A DNA stretch of 19,094 bases from JBHGBB01 sp041946755 (GTDB lineage Bacteria > UBP4 > UBA4092 > JAOAEQ01): assembly GCA_041946755.1 (NCBI GenBank), contig JBHGBB010000052.1, positions 1 to 19,094 on the forward strand, given 5' to 3'. This document shows positions 1 to 6,667 of this stretch, in pieces. Numbering within the stretch: the first letter of the stretch is position 1; each line of letters begins with the position of its first letter. The position numbers and the translations under genes were made by a program. A model generated the notes under the pieces. It worked only from the letters and a program-made list of their open reading frames with translations, searched no databases and was not told where the DNA came from.

Positions 1-1
1 G

Positions 2-157
2 AAACATTTGGGATATGAAGTAGATTTACGGGTTGCATATCAATATACCGAGAATGTGGCGGCAGAAGTTATCGGGGCCTGGTTTAATCCGACTAAAGAT
101 TATAATAACAACGAACAGGTGTATTCGGCAAAAGGAGCGATTAAAGTCAGCTTTTAA
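2..157 (+). CDS. Outer-membrane beta-barrel protein, C-terminal end (partial)
   Basis: The open frame runs from the window edge to TAA at 155-157 and gives the last 51 residues of a protein. The fragment shows alternating polar and hydrophobic strands around turns rich in Asn, Asp and Pro. It ends in Val-Ser-Phe, and a terminal Phe is the usual signal of a BAM-inserted outer-membrane barrel. Its position just before another barrel gene supports this. The family cannot be named from so short a piece; a porin-like or alginate-export-like barrel is possible. The 5' part lies outside the window. Confidence 0.6.
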   Translation, partial: KHLGYEVDLRVAYQYTENVAAEVIGAWFNPTKDYNNNEQVYSAKGAIKVSF

Positions 158-159
158 AA

Positions 160-230
160 ATTTCGGATTTCGGCTTGGGGATTGCGGAATCGGTTTTGGT
201 TCCGAAATCAACAATCTGCAATCCGCAATT
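160..230. repeat. Intergenic palindromic repeat made of ATTTCGG / ATTGCGG units
   Basis: Two short units occur in both orientations. GATTTCGG at 166-173 is answered by CCGAAATC at 202-209, and ATTGCGGA at 181-188 by TCCGCAAT at 222-229. The two pairings interleave, so this is not a simple hairpin; it looks like a mosaic of short repeated words. It lies directly after the first barrel gene. No T-run follows, so it is not an ordinary terminator. Confidence 0.6.
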
Positions 231-386
231 AGTTTAGTCACACGATCCAGCTAAGAAAGGGGGTGCACAAGTTCCTACAGGCGGCGTGTGAAATTGCAGA
301 AAACAGGTAATCGATAGAGTGGTAAATGCGATACGTTTGTTTGCTGCAATAATGAAGTACAAAATTACAAGGGGGAACTTAACTAT

Positions 387-1460
387 ATGAAGAAACTATT
401 CACTCTCGTAGTGATAGCATTATGCGCAACCTCAATTGGTTTAGCGCAAAGTTTTTGGGGAAGTGAAACGAAAGACGTTTCGCTTCGTTTAGAAGGTATG
501 AGCCCGGATTTTGCCGGGTTAGTTGATGATGAATATACCGATTTCTGGATTAACCCAGCGGATATTCTAAATGTTAAAGGTGGCAGACTCTATACCAACC
601 TCAGCAACTATATCAATGGTGCAGAGACCCAATTTGGTGGTGCATCAGCGAATGAATATCTCATCGGTGGTGTTTATTCTTGGGAAAACATCGGAACCTT
701 TGGTGCTTTCTTCCGGAATAGTTATGCCGAACAAGAAGTTGGCGGCGTAACGGTTAGTGAAGATAAATACTGGGCGATTCCGCTATTCTATGGCCGTCAA
801 ATCAATGACGCGTTAGCGTTTGGTTTGAAACTGAGCTATCAGACCGCGGAAACAGTCGGTGCCGATGAAGATCTGATTTGGGTTGTTCCAGCAGTAAAAT
901 ATGCAATTAATCCAGAATTAACCGTTGGTGCAATTGCAAAAGTAGGATTCTATAGTGCAGATTTTGGTGCAACCGATGTTGATGGCACTCCTTGGGGTTT
1001 AGCAGTTCAGGGTGCATATCAGTTGAATGATGCAACCAAACTACGGGGATTCATTTCATATGAAAACCTGAACATTGAAGATGTTGATGGTGATGCTTGG
1101 GGCATCGGTGTAGGTAGCGCAACGAAGTTAAATGATAAGTTGTTATTAGCGCTTGGTATCAAATACGGTAATGAAAGTATTGATGAAGAGCCGGTTCTTG
1201 ATGAAAAAGACGGCGTTTTAAGTTTACCGGTTGGTCTAGAATATACGATGACTGATTGGCTAACCTTCCGTATTGGTGCCACCCATAGAATCGCTACTGT
1301 AGAAGATGAAATTGCAGATACAAAAGATACCAATAGTGAAACCACCTACTACTATGGTGCTGGATTGAATATTACCGAAAATCTAACCGTAGACGTACTT
1401 GGTTGGAAGAATTTAACCGAATTAGATAACTGGAGACTTTCAGCAACCGTTAAATTCTAA
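387..1460 (+). CDS. Outer-membrane beta-barrel protein with Sec signal peptide
   Basis: This 357-aa protein starts at ATG 387 behind a strong purine-rich Shine-Dalgarno (aaggggga). Residues 1 to about 20 form a Sec signal peptide (two Lys, a hydrophobic core, then a Gly-Leu-Ala cleavage region). The rest is a succession of amphipathic strands separated by Asp/Asn/Gly-rich turns, ending in Thr-Val-Lys-Phe, the typical barrel C-terminus. Near residue 50 an Asp-Phe-Trp-Ile-Asn-Pro-Ala stretch recalls the 'NPA' region of PorV/FadL-like barrels, but this resemblance is loose. Likely a porin or transport barrel with unknown substrate. A strong terminator follows immediately, so the gene ends its own transcript. 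The sequence supports the location better than the function. Confidence 0.85.
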   Translation: MKKLFTLVVIALCATSIGLAQSFWGSETKDVSLRLEGMSPDFAGLVDDEYTDFWINPADILNVKGGRLYTNLSNYINGAETQFGGASANEYLIGGVYSWENIGTFGAFFRNSYAEQEVGGVTVSEDKYWAIPLFYGRQINDALAFGLKLSYQTAETVGADEDLIWVVPAVKYAINPELTVGAIAKVGFYSADFGATDVDGTPWGLAVQGAYQLNDATKLRGFISYENLNIEDVDGDAWGIGVGSATKLNDKLLLALGIKYGNESIDEEPVLDEKDGVLSLPVGLEYTMTDWLTFRIGATHRIATVEDEIADTKDTNSETTYYYGAGLNITENLTVDVLGWKNLTELDNWRLSATVKF

Positions 1461-1475
1461 GTTCGAATCTGCTGA

Positions 1476-1512
1476 TCTCCCTGCCTATACTATATAGGCA
1501 GGGAGATTTTTT
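1476..1512 (+). terminator. Rho-independent terminator after the 357-aa barrel gene
   Basis: A perfect 14-bp stem (1476-1489 with 1493-1506) with a 3-nt loop is followed by six T (1507-1512). It sits 15 nt after the stop codon. Confidence 0.93.
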
Positions 1513-1617
1513 CGGCCTTGTGGCTCAAAAGGAGTCCGTAATCTTAAGCCCTGAAAACAATAAGTTTAGGATTTAAGTTTTCGGACTAAATTTATAACCA
1601 GAAGGGAGGAAATTTAA

Positions 1618-2448
1618 TTGAAACGATTAGTTTTGATATTAACCATAGTTGCAATTTCAGCATTATTTATCAGTGGAACAGCACTCGCTGGTTTTGAGCG
1701 ATCGCTCCATAATAATTTGGATATCGAAACCCCGACACTCCATAACCTGGAATTAGGGTTTATCGGTGATTTCGCTTCCGGGCAGGAATATGGATTGGAT
1801 AACAATATTGATGTTAGCATCATTGATCTCTATGCAAAATACGGATTTACTGATGACTTGGAATTCGGTATCGATGTGCCCTATAAAGAATGGAATACCG
1901 ATAAGAATATTTCTTTCCCGGATCTGACTTCAAGTGATGGAGAAGATGGAATCTCGGATATGAATATCTGGGCCAAATATCGGTTTGTTAAGGAAGCGGA
2001 TAAAAAATTCGGTGCGGCGGCGGGAGTAAATATTAAATTAAAAAATGGGGATGAAAATAAAGGGTTAGGTACTGGCAAATATGATGTTATGCCGTTTGTC
2101 ATTGCCACTTATAAATTTCAGGAACCATTACTGTTCGGTGCGCGCATTGGATATAATATTGTTGGCGAACCGGATGATGTGAAATGGGATAATGAACTGT
2201 ATTATAGTTTTTGGACTCGATATACCTTCAGTGACCAATTAGGTATCGTAGGTGAAGTTAATGGAAATAGCATGCGGGCTGGTAATCTAACCGGTAATCG
2301 CTCTGATGCGGTTGAAGTCGACGGTGGTGTTACCTATGGAGTTACTCCGAATGTCGGGCTGGTTGCCGGCGCTGGTATAGGATTAACCGATAATGCACCT
2401 GATTGGCGGTTTTTTGTTTCGCTTAAAACCGAATTTGTGGCTCAATAA
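1618..2448 (+). CDS. Outer-membrane beta-barrel protein, paralogue 1 (Phenol_MetA_deg-like)
   Basis: This 276-aa protein starts at TTG 1618. The start is fixed by a strong gggagga Shine-Dalgarno about 7 nt upstream and by a signal peptide that begins right at it. Cleavage is likely after Ala-Leu-Ala (residues 22-24), leaving a mature N-terminus of Gly-Phe-Glu-Arg. The mature part has repeated strand motifs such as Tyr-Ala-Lys-Tyr-Gly-Phe-Thr-Asp and Gly-Ile-Asp-Val-Pro-Tyr. A 'GISDMNIWAKYRF' stretch is also present, the pattern seen in the PF13557 (MetA-pathway/transporter-like) barrel group. It is clearly paralogous to the next gene (same GFER[ST]LH start and same strand order). It does not end in Phe. 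The two genes are probably co-transcribed, since no terminator lies in the 74-nt gap. Substrate unknown. Confidence 0.85.
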   Translation: MKRLVLILTIVAISALFISGTALAGFERSLHNNLDIETPTLHNLELGFIGDFASGQEYGLDNNIDVSIIDLYAKYGFTDDLEFGIDVPYKEWNTDKNISFPDLTSSDGEDGISDMNIWAKYRFVKEADKKFGAAAGVNIKLKNGDENKGLGTGKYDVMPFVIATYKFQEPLLFGARIGYNIVGEPDDVKWDNELYYSFWTRYTFSDQLGIVGEVNGNSMRAGNLTGNRSDAVEVDGGVTYGVTPNVGLVAGAGIGLTDNAPDWRFFVSLKTEFVAQ

Positions 2449-2458
2449 ATTTTTAATC

Positions 2459-2490
2459 TACCAGGTATAAAATCGATAACCTACCTGGTA
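2459..2490 (+). promoter_or_regulatory. Inverted repeat in the leader of the second paralogue
   Basis: TACCAGGT (2459-2466) is answered by ACCTGGTA (2483-2490), giving an 8-bp stem with a 16-nt loop. A further overlapping GGTAC-type palindrome follows at about 2486-2499. The structure ends about 20 nt before the Shine-Dalgarno of the TTG-started gene at 2523. It could be an operator, an RNA-processing hairpin or a translational control element. There is no T-run, so it is unlikely to be a terminator. Confidence 0.4.
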
Positions 2491-2522
2491 CATGGTACCT
2501 TAAACGAAAGGGGGGACATCAA

Positions 2523-3272
2523 TTGAAACGATTATTAGTAGCTATTTCGATTCTATTATTAGTTAGTAGTTTCGCATTTGCAGGATTTGAAAGAACACTG
2601 CATTATAAGTTTGATGTTAATAGCCCGGCAGCGATGAACCTTGAAGGAGGAATCGCCTTCGATTACATCAATTACAACAGTGATGTTGATGGTTGGGTAT
2701 TAGATGGTTATGCGAAATACGGAATTACGGATAAATGGGAATTAGGACTCGACCTGCCATACATAAGCATTTCACCGGATGTTGGTGAGGATGTAGATGG
2801 TATCGGCGATTTGAATGTCTGGACCAAATATCGGTTCCTCGATGAAAGTAAAACCTGTATGGGACTCGCTGCAGGCGTTAATGTGAAGCTTAATACCGGT
2901 GATGAAGATGTGGTTGGTACAAACGACGATACTGACTGGACACCATTTATTATGGCATCGTTCAAACCGGCAGAGCAATTTGCTCTTGGTGCGAAACTAG
3001 GTTATACCTTTATGGGAGAAGATAATACCGACGATGAATTCCTATATGGCGTTTGGGGCGGATATTATGTGAAACCAAACTTCGGTATCGTAGCCGAATT
3101 ATATGGGAATACCCAGGAAGGTGACGATCCGTTAATGTTGGATGCTGGCGTTACCTATGGTGTTTCAGAAAATGTCGGGGTGACCTTTGGCGGTGGCGCA
3201 GGTTTAAATGACGCTGCAGCTGATTGGCACATCTTCGCCGCTATTAAAGGAGCGATAGCACTCGGCAAATAG
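2523..3272 (+). CDS. Outer-membrane beta-barrel protein, paralogue 2 (Phenol_MetA_deg-like)
   Basis: This 249-aa protein also starts at TTG, with a very G-rich Shine-Dalgarno (aggggggac) just upstream. Its signal peptide probably ends at Ala-Phe-Ala (residues 19-21), giving the mature start Gly-Phe-Glu-Arg-Thr-Leu-His that it shares with the gene before it. The motifs Tyr-Ala-Lys-Tyr-Gly-Ile-Thr-Asp, Gly-Leu-Asp-Leu-Pro-Tyr, 'GIGDLNVWTKYRF' and 'VNVKLNTGDED' line up one for one with the neighbour, so this is a tandem duplication that has diverged. The pattern fits PF13557-like barrels, which often carry hydrophobic or small organic compounds; no substrate can be assigned here. Residue composition is acidic, with many Asp in the extracellular-type loops. 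Confidence 0.85.
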   Translation: MKRLLVAISILLLVSSFAFAGFERTLHYKFDVNSPAAMNLEGGIAFDYINYNSDVDGWVLDGYAKYGITDKWELGLDLPYISISPDVGEDVDGIGDLNVWTKYRFLDESKTCMGLAAGVNVKLNTGDEDVVGTNDDTDWTPFIMASFKPAEQFALGAKLGYTFMGEDNTDDEFLYGVWGGYYVKPNFGIVAELYGNTQEGDDPLMLDAGVTYGVSENVGVTFGGGAGLNDAAADWHIFAAIKGAIALGK

Positions 3273-3300
3273 GTTTCAAAATCTAAGTTTGATTTTAATT

Positions 3301-3342
3301 AAAACCTTACTTTTTAGATAACTAAAAAGTAAGGTTTTTTTT
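3301..3342 (+). terminator. Rho-independent terminator of the paralogue pair
   Basis: A perfect 17-bp stem (3301-3317 with 3322-3338) with loop ATAA is followed by a run of T that overlaps the stem end (3335-3342). It lies 29 nt after the stop codon of the second paralogue. The 5' arm starts with four A, so it could also work for the other strand. Confidence 0.95.
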
Positions 3343-3407
3343 ATTGGATAGATTTTTAGCCAAACTGATTTTATTTTAAATTATATATGCAAGACCTACT
3401 TTACATA

Positions 3408-3416
3408 TGCTAGAAT
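3408..3416 (+). promoter_or_regulatory. Extended -10 promoter candidate for tpx
   Basis: TGCTAGAAT matches the extended -10 form TGnTATAAT with one mismatch. The -35 position (about 3388-3393, TGCAAG) is poor, as is common with extended -10 promoters. The predicted start near 3423 leaves a leader of about 33 nt containing an AGGAGG Shine-Dalgarno. Confidence 0.5.
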
Positions 3417-3455
3417 TGGATAAGAGAGACAGATAACTATTAGGAGGTAATATCT

Positions 3456-3968
3456 ATGAATGAAAGAAAAGGATTGATTACTTTTAAAGGAGCGCCATTA
3501 ACCTTATTAGGTAATGAAGTTAAGGTCGGGGATCCCGCACCAGCATTCACCGTGGTAGCGAACGATTTAGCGGAAGTAACTTTATCAACGTTTGCTGGAA
3601 AAACAAAATTAATTAGTGTTGTCCCTTCGCTAGATACTGCAGTTTGCGAATTACAGACCAAACGATTTAATGAAGAAGCAACGAAACTATCTTCAGATAT
3701 CGTGGTTTTAACCATCAGTATGGATTTACCATTTGCCCAACGGCGATTCTGCGATAGTTATAAAATCGACCGGGTGCAAGTATTATCAGACCATCGGGAT
3801 GCCTCGTTTGGATTAGCGTATGGAGTGCTAATCAAAGAGCTGCGGTTGCTTGCGCGGTCGATTTTTATTCTGGATAACCGGGATACGATTCGATATTTTG
3901 AACTGATTAAAGAGGTTACTACCCACCCGGATTATGATCAAGCGCTGGCTGCGTTAAAACAGATTTAA
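3456..3968 (+). CDS. tpx: Thiol peroxidase (Tpx), atypical 2-Cys peroxiredoxin
   Basis: This 170-aa protein has the normal length for Tpx. It reduces hydrogen peroxide and organic hydroperoxides, using thioredoxin as the usual electron donor, and acts in the cytoplasm or periplasm depending on lineage. No signal peptide is present here, so cytoplasm is expected. The peroxidatic cysteine is Cys64 in the Pro-Ser-Leu-Asp-Thr-Ala-Val-Cys motif (residues 57-64). The resolving cysteine is Cys99 in 'LPFAQRRFC' (91-99), which is the Tpx hallmark pair. The N-terminal 'ITFKGAPLTLLGNEVKVGD' and C-terminal 'EVTTHPDYDQALAAL' stretches also match the family. A perfect AGGAGG precedes ATG 3456. It is a single-gene unit between the barrel terminator and a long hairpin. 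Identification is secure. Confidence 0.96.
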   Translation: MNERKGLITFKGAPLTLLGNEVKVGDPAPAFTVVANDLAEVTLSTFAGKTKLISVVPSLDTAVCELQTKRFNEEATKLSSDIVVLTISMDLPFAQRRFCDSYKIDRVQVLSDHRDASFGLAYGVLIKELRLLARSIFILDNRDTIRYFELIKEVTTHPDYDQALAALKQI

Positions 3969-3979
3969 TTCGTTTTAGC

Positions 3980-4028
3980 TTGGGAGGAGGAGTGGAACTG
4001 AAAATTTCAGTTCCACTCCTCCTCCCAA
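3980..4028. repeat. 24-bp perfect inverted repeat after tpx
   Basis: The left arm 3980-4003 is fully complementary to the right arm 4005-4028, with a single base (4004) at the centre. As RNA it would form a stem of at least 21 bp with an AAAATTT-type loop. It begins 12 nt after the tpx stop. Neither strand has a T-run after it, so it is not a classical terminator, although it may protect the tpx mRNA 3' end or stop convergent transcripts. The arms contain purine-rich GGAGGAGG and its complement CCTCCTCC. Confidence 0.85.
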
Positions 4029-4060
4029 ATGCAGTGAAAGGAAAAAAAGAGCAGAAACTC

Positions 4061-4088
4061 TTGACATTATTGGTATTAACTCTATTTA
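4061..4088 (+). promoter_or_regulatory. Possible orphan promoter in the tpx-glycosyltransferase gap
   Basis: A perfect -35 box TTGACA (4061-4066) is followed after 16 nt by a weak -10 box TATTTA (4083-4088). No protein gene starts downstream on this strand. It points toward the hairpin at 4154-4187, so a short transcript of about 95 nt is possible. The -10 is poor, so this is tentative. Confidence 0.3.
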
Positions 4089-4148
4089 GGCACCAAGAAA
4101 TAGGTTGCAGCGGTAAAAAAATCAATAGCGATACTTATTCAAAGTAAT

Positions 4149-4187
4149 AAAAAAACGCGGGTTGAACGAGAAAGTTCACCCGCGTTT
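4149..4187 (-). terminator. Terminator for the glycosyltransferase gene (probably bidirectional)
   Basis: Read on the minus strand, the stem AACGCGGG/CCCGCGTT continues through a one-base bulge into TGAAC/GTTCA around a 6-nt loop. It is followed by seven T (4149-4155 on plus are seven A). On the plus strand the same stem is followed by TTTTGCTTTTT (4184-4194), so it may also stop plus-strand transcripts. It lies 27 nt downstream of the stop codon at 4214. Confidence 0.9.
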
Positions 4188-4213
4188 TGCTTTTTCTGTT
4201 AAAACAACCAAAC

Positions 4214-5782
4214 TTATTTGTTTCGTTTGGTTGTTTTACTCTTTTTAGATTTAGCGGCTTGTTGTTTCTGGAGTTGCTGGTTCAGTTTAGTTCTCCGTAC
4301 CAAACAATGCTGCCGCGCCAGGGTTTTGTTCCGTAATTTAAACCAAGGGTCGCGCTTAACATCGGTATTATCCGGATGGCGCCGGTAGTAATAGCAAACA
4401 TCATATACTTTCCCGATATCATATTTTTCCGAGATTTTCAGGTTCATATCATAATCTTCACCGAAATGGCCGAACTCGGTTTCATCGAATCCACCGAATT
4501 CATCTAAGATTACCGCGCGATGATAAACCCGTAACGCACCGGCTCCGTCTACTCGGAGAATATTATTCCGGTCATATTCCAGATGCTTGATAATTCCGAG
4601 CTCTTTAATCGGCTGGCTATTTTCATCAATCAATTCATAATAGGAAATGGTTTCGGCTGCGGTAGGATGGGTTTCAAGATAATCAACCATTTTTTCCAAA
4701 CAGATAGGCGCATATTCGTCATCGGAATCGAGCTGCGCATAATATTTCCCTTTTGCCGCACGCAATCCTTTATTGAGCGAAACCGCGATAACGTTAACCT
4801 TATTCTTGATTAAGGTGATTCGTTTATCTTTTTTCATTAATTCTTCTACTACTTTAATGCTGTTATCGGTAGACCCGTTATCAACTACAATGATTTCGAA
4901 ATCCTGGAAGGTTTGCCGGAAAACGCTCTGAATTGCTTTTCCAACAAACGCGCCCCGGTTATAGCAGGGAATGATGACGCTGACCAATACCGGCCATTTT
5001 TTCCCTTTCGGATACTGGACTACTTGCGGTTCGTGATATAAATATGCTCCCCGACGGCGTAACATATTTTCAAACGCCTTTTCGATTTCAACTTCTTTAT
5101 CTTTATCCAAAAACATATAGGAGAACACCCCGAATTTACCTTCTTCGGTAGTATGGAGCTTCGAAACAATGGCCGCCCGTTTTGGAGTATCATCAGCTAC
5201 TTTATAAATATAACTCGGTTGCGCGATTCTCGCGAAAGTATAATTATCATCCAATTTCAAGCGCAGATCATATTCTGCCATAAAATTAAACTGTTCATCA
5301 CAGCCGCCGACTTCGAATACCGCTTTCAATCGAAACATCCGTACGTGACCGAAATTAGCGCGCTCGGTAATATCGCCGATATATTCAAACATTGGTTTCT
5401 CTTCTTTTTTGCCATCGGCATTGATTTGGGTATAATCGCCATAAACCATGGCTAGTTTCGGGTCGGCAATCAGTTTGTTTCGGAATAACTCAACAGTATT
5501 AGGCAGATATTCAATGTTTTTCGGCAGGGTAATCAGATAACTCGATTTCGCTAAAGAGAAGGCGTAATTATAGAGTGCAGCGTCGTTTTTAAACGTTTTC
5601 GCTACATAAACGATTCGCGGGTTGCTGGAGAAAATGGCGATATCGTCCCGTTCTGCTTCCGGTCGTTGGTCGAGCACCAGTATTTCGATATCATCAATAG
5701 TCTGGTTTATGGCACCGGTAACCACTTTTTCGTTTACCCTCATTCCCGGATACAACGGCATTAAAATACTCGCTTTTTGCAT
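4214..5782 (-). CDS. Two-domain family 2 glycosyltransferase, N-terminal domain degenerate
   Basis: This 522-aa protein has two GT-A (GT2) folds in tandem. The C-terminal domain (about 266-480) is complete: it starts with 'VSVIIPCYNRG' (268-277), has 'VVDNGSTDNS' (299-308), and carries a DxD-type metal/nucleotide-sugar motif in Asp-Ser-Asp-Asp-Glu (352-356). The likely catalytic Glu-Asp pair is at 442-443. The N-terminal domain (about 4-195) keeps the fold pattern (Ser-Ile-Leu-Met-Pro-Leu-Tyr at 5-11) but has Leu-Pro-Lys-Asn-Ile where the DxD would be, so it is probably inactive. The last 20 residues are a Lys/Gln-rich tail. The enzyme would transfer a sugar from a nucleotide donor to a cell-surface glycan or protein; the acceptor is unknown. 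The start ATG 5782 has a GAGG site and a strong promoter upstream. It appears to be a single-gene transcript. Confidence 0.88.
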   Translation of the reverse strand: MQKASILMPLYPGMRVNEKVVTGAINQTIDDIEILVLDQRPEAERDDIAIFSSNPRIVYVAKTFKNDAALYNYAFSLAKSSYLITLPKNIEYLPNTVELFRNKLIADPKLAMVYGDYTQINADGKKEEKPMFEYIGDITERANFGHVRMFRLKAVFEVGGCDEQFNFMAEYDLRLKLDDNYTFARIAQPSYIYKVADDTPKRAAIVSKLHTTEEGKFGVFSYMFLDKDKEVEIEKAFENMLRRRGAYLYHEPQVVQYPKGKKWPVLVSVIIPCYNRGAFVGKAIQSVFRQTFQDFEIIVVDNGSTDNSIKVVEELMKKDKRITLIKNKVNVIAVSLNKGLRAAKGKYYAQLDSDDEYAPICLEKMVDYLETHPTAAETISYYELIDENSQPIKELGIIKHLEYDRNNILRVDGAGALRVYHRAVILDEFGGFDETEFGHFGEDYDMNLKISEKYDIGKVYDVCYYYRRHPDNTDVKRDPWFKLRNKTLARQHCLVRRTKLNQQLQKQQAAKSKKSKTTKRNK

Positions 5783-5854
5783 AATAACCTCAATCCTTTC
5801 TGATATAAAAATCGGGACGAAAACCGCGGGCCCCGGAGCTATATGCTCTTAAAA

Positions 5855-5883
5855 ATTATAACCAAAATTGCGGGTGCGGTCAA
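5855..5883 (-). promoter_or_regulatory. Sigma-70-type promoter of the glycosyltransferase gene
   Basis: On the minus strand the -35 box TTGACC (5878-5883) and a perfect -10 box TATAAT (5855-5860) are separated by exactly 17 nt. The expected start is near 5848, giving a leader of about 65 nt that contains a GC-rich stretch around 5824-5835. Confidence 0.8.
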
Positions 5884-5906
5884 ATATCGCAAAGAATAAT
5901 TCTGAT

Positions 5907-5945
5907 AAAAAAAGCGACCTTATTCCATCAGGAAAAAGGTCGCTT
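5907..5945 (-). terminator. Terminator of the DUF4870-type gene
   Basis: A 10-bp stem (5912-5921 with 5936-5945) with a 14-nt loop is followed on the minus strand by a run of seven T (A at 5907-5913 on plus, overlapping the stem end). It lies about 20 nt after the stop codon at 5966. Confidence 0.9.
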
Positions 5946-5965
5946 AAAAAGATCCAAGAGTTGAA

Positions 5966-6379
5966 CTAGAAGTTAAATTTGGTAGCGTATTTACCGAGTA
6001 CCGGCATTTCCCAATATTTGCCATTAAGGCTCTGGACGATGCCGATAATCGATAGCGCAAGAAAACCAAGCATACATAACATCCAGAGTAACCAAACCAG
6101 AATCGATAATATGCCGGCGATGAAACCAATTGCCATACCGAGAATTCCGACAATTACAAAGACGATCATAATCACAATAAACGCTGCAATTTCGGTAATA
6201 AACAATACCAAACCTTGTTTAGCATGAAATATCGCGAATTGATTATCTTTTTTCGCGAGCAACGGTACTAAACAGAGAATACCTAAATACGCTAACAACG
6301 CAAATATTTTACCATCTTCAATCATCTGCTGTTCAGATTGTGGTGCTGGAGCTTGCGGTGCACCTGGTTGTTCGGACAT
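5966..6379 (-). CDS. DUF4870-type small integral membrane protein
   Basis: This 137-aa protein has a Pro/Gln/Ala-rich soluble N-terminus (1-20) followed by three to four hydrophobic segments, roughly 25-41, 57-80, 84-104 and 103-117. The family pattern is visible as Ala-Leu-Leu-Ala-Tyr-Leu-Gly near 28-34, Phe-His-Ala-Lys-Gln-Gly-Leu at 51-57, and 'SLNGKYWEMPVLG' at 117-129. This matches the DUF4870 / Tic20-like group, whose function is not established. An AAAGGAGG Shine-Dalgarno lies just before ATG 6379. The gene has its own promoter and terminator and is divergent from the GGDEF gene. Confidence 0.82.
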   Translation of the reverse strand: MSEQPGAPQAPAPQSEQQMIEDGKIFALLAYLGILCLVPLLAKKDNQFAIFHAKQGLVLFITEIAAFIVIMIVFVIVGILGMAIGFIAGILSILVWLLWMLCMLGFLALSIIGIVQSLNGKYWEMPVLGKYATKFNF

Positions 6380-6498
6380 AAATCCTCCTTTTATTAAAAG
6401 ATACTTTAAAACTAAAGAACGTAGGAACGTAACAGCATTGGGATAACATGAAGGTTAGATTCTACCGTTTTTTAGTTTTTCAGTTATATTTTAATGAT

Positions 6499-6528
6499 AT
6501 TATACAATTGCAATACCGATAAAAGCAA
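6499..6528 (-). promoter_or_regulatory. Promoter of the DUF4870-type gene
   Basis: On the minus strand a perfect -10 box TATAAT (6499-6504) is preceded after 18 nt by TTGCTT (6523-6528), a half-matching -35. The expected start is near 6492, giving a leader of about 110 nt. Confidence 0.6.
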
Positions 6529-6570
6529 GCGATAAATCAGGGTTTTATCCGGATATATCCATAAAACATT

Positions 6571-6599
6571 TTGACTATAATGCAAAATGAGCTTACAAT
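6571..6599 (+). promoter_or_regulatory. Sigma-70-type promoter of the GGDEF gene
   Basis: The -35 box TTGACT (6571-6576) and -10 box TACAAT (6594-6599) are each one mismatch from consensus, with a 17-nt spacer. The expected start is near 6606, about 60 nt before ATG 6668. Confidence 0.75.
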
Positions 6600-6667
6600 T
6601 ACCAGCAATCCATAATACAATATACCATAGATATTACTAATAAAATGGGAATAAAAAAATATCATTT

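Noticed and set aside
33..254. A 73-aa plus-strand frame over the barrel 3' end and the repeat
   Set aside because: The other frame ends in a typical barrel C-terminus; this one reads into the repeat and has no ribosome-binding site.
239..290. Known riboswitch in the leader of the 357-aa barrel gene
   Set aside because: I compared it with c-di-GMP, fluoride, SAM, ZTP and preQ1 patterns from memory and found no match to their conserved cores.
1019..1345. A 108-aa minus-strand frame within the 357-aa barrel gene
   Set aside because: It lies fully inside a convincing gene, is Ser-rich in the manner of antisense frames and has no start signals.
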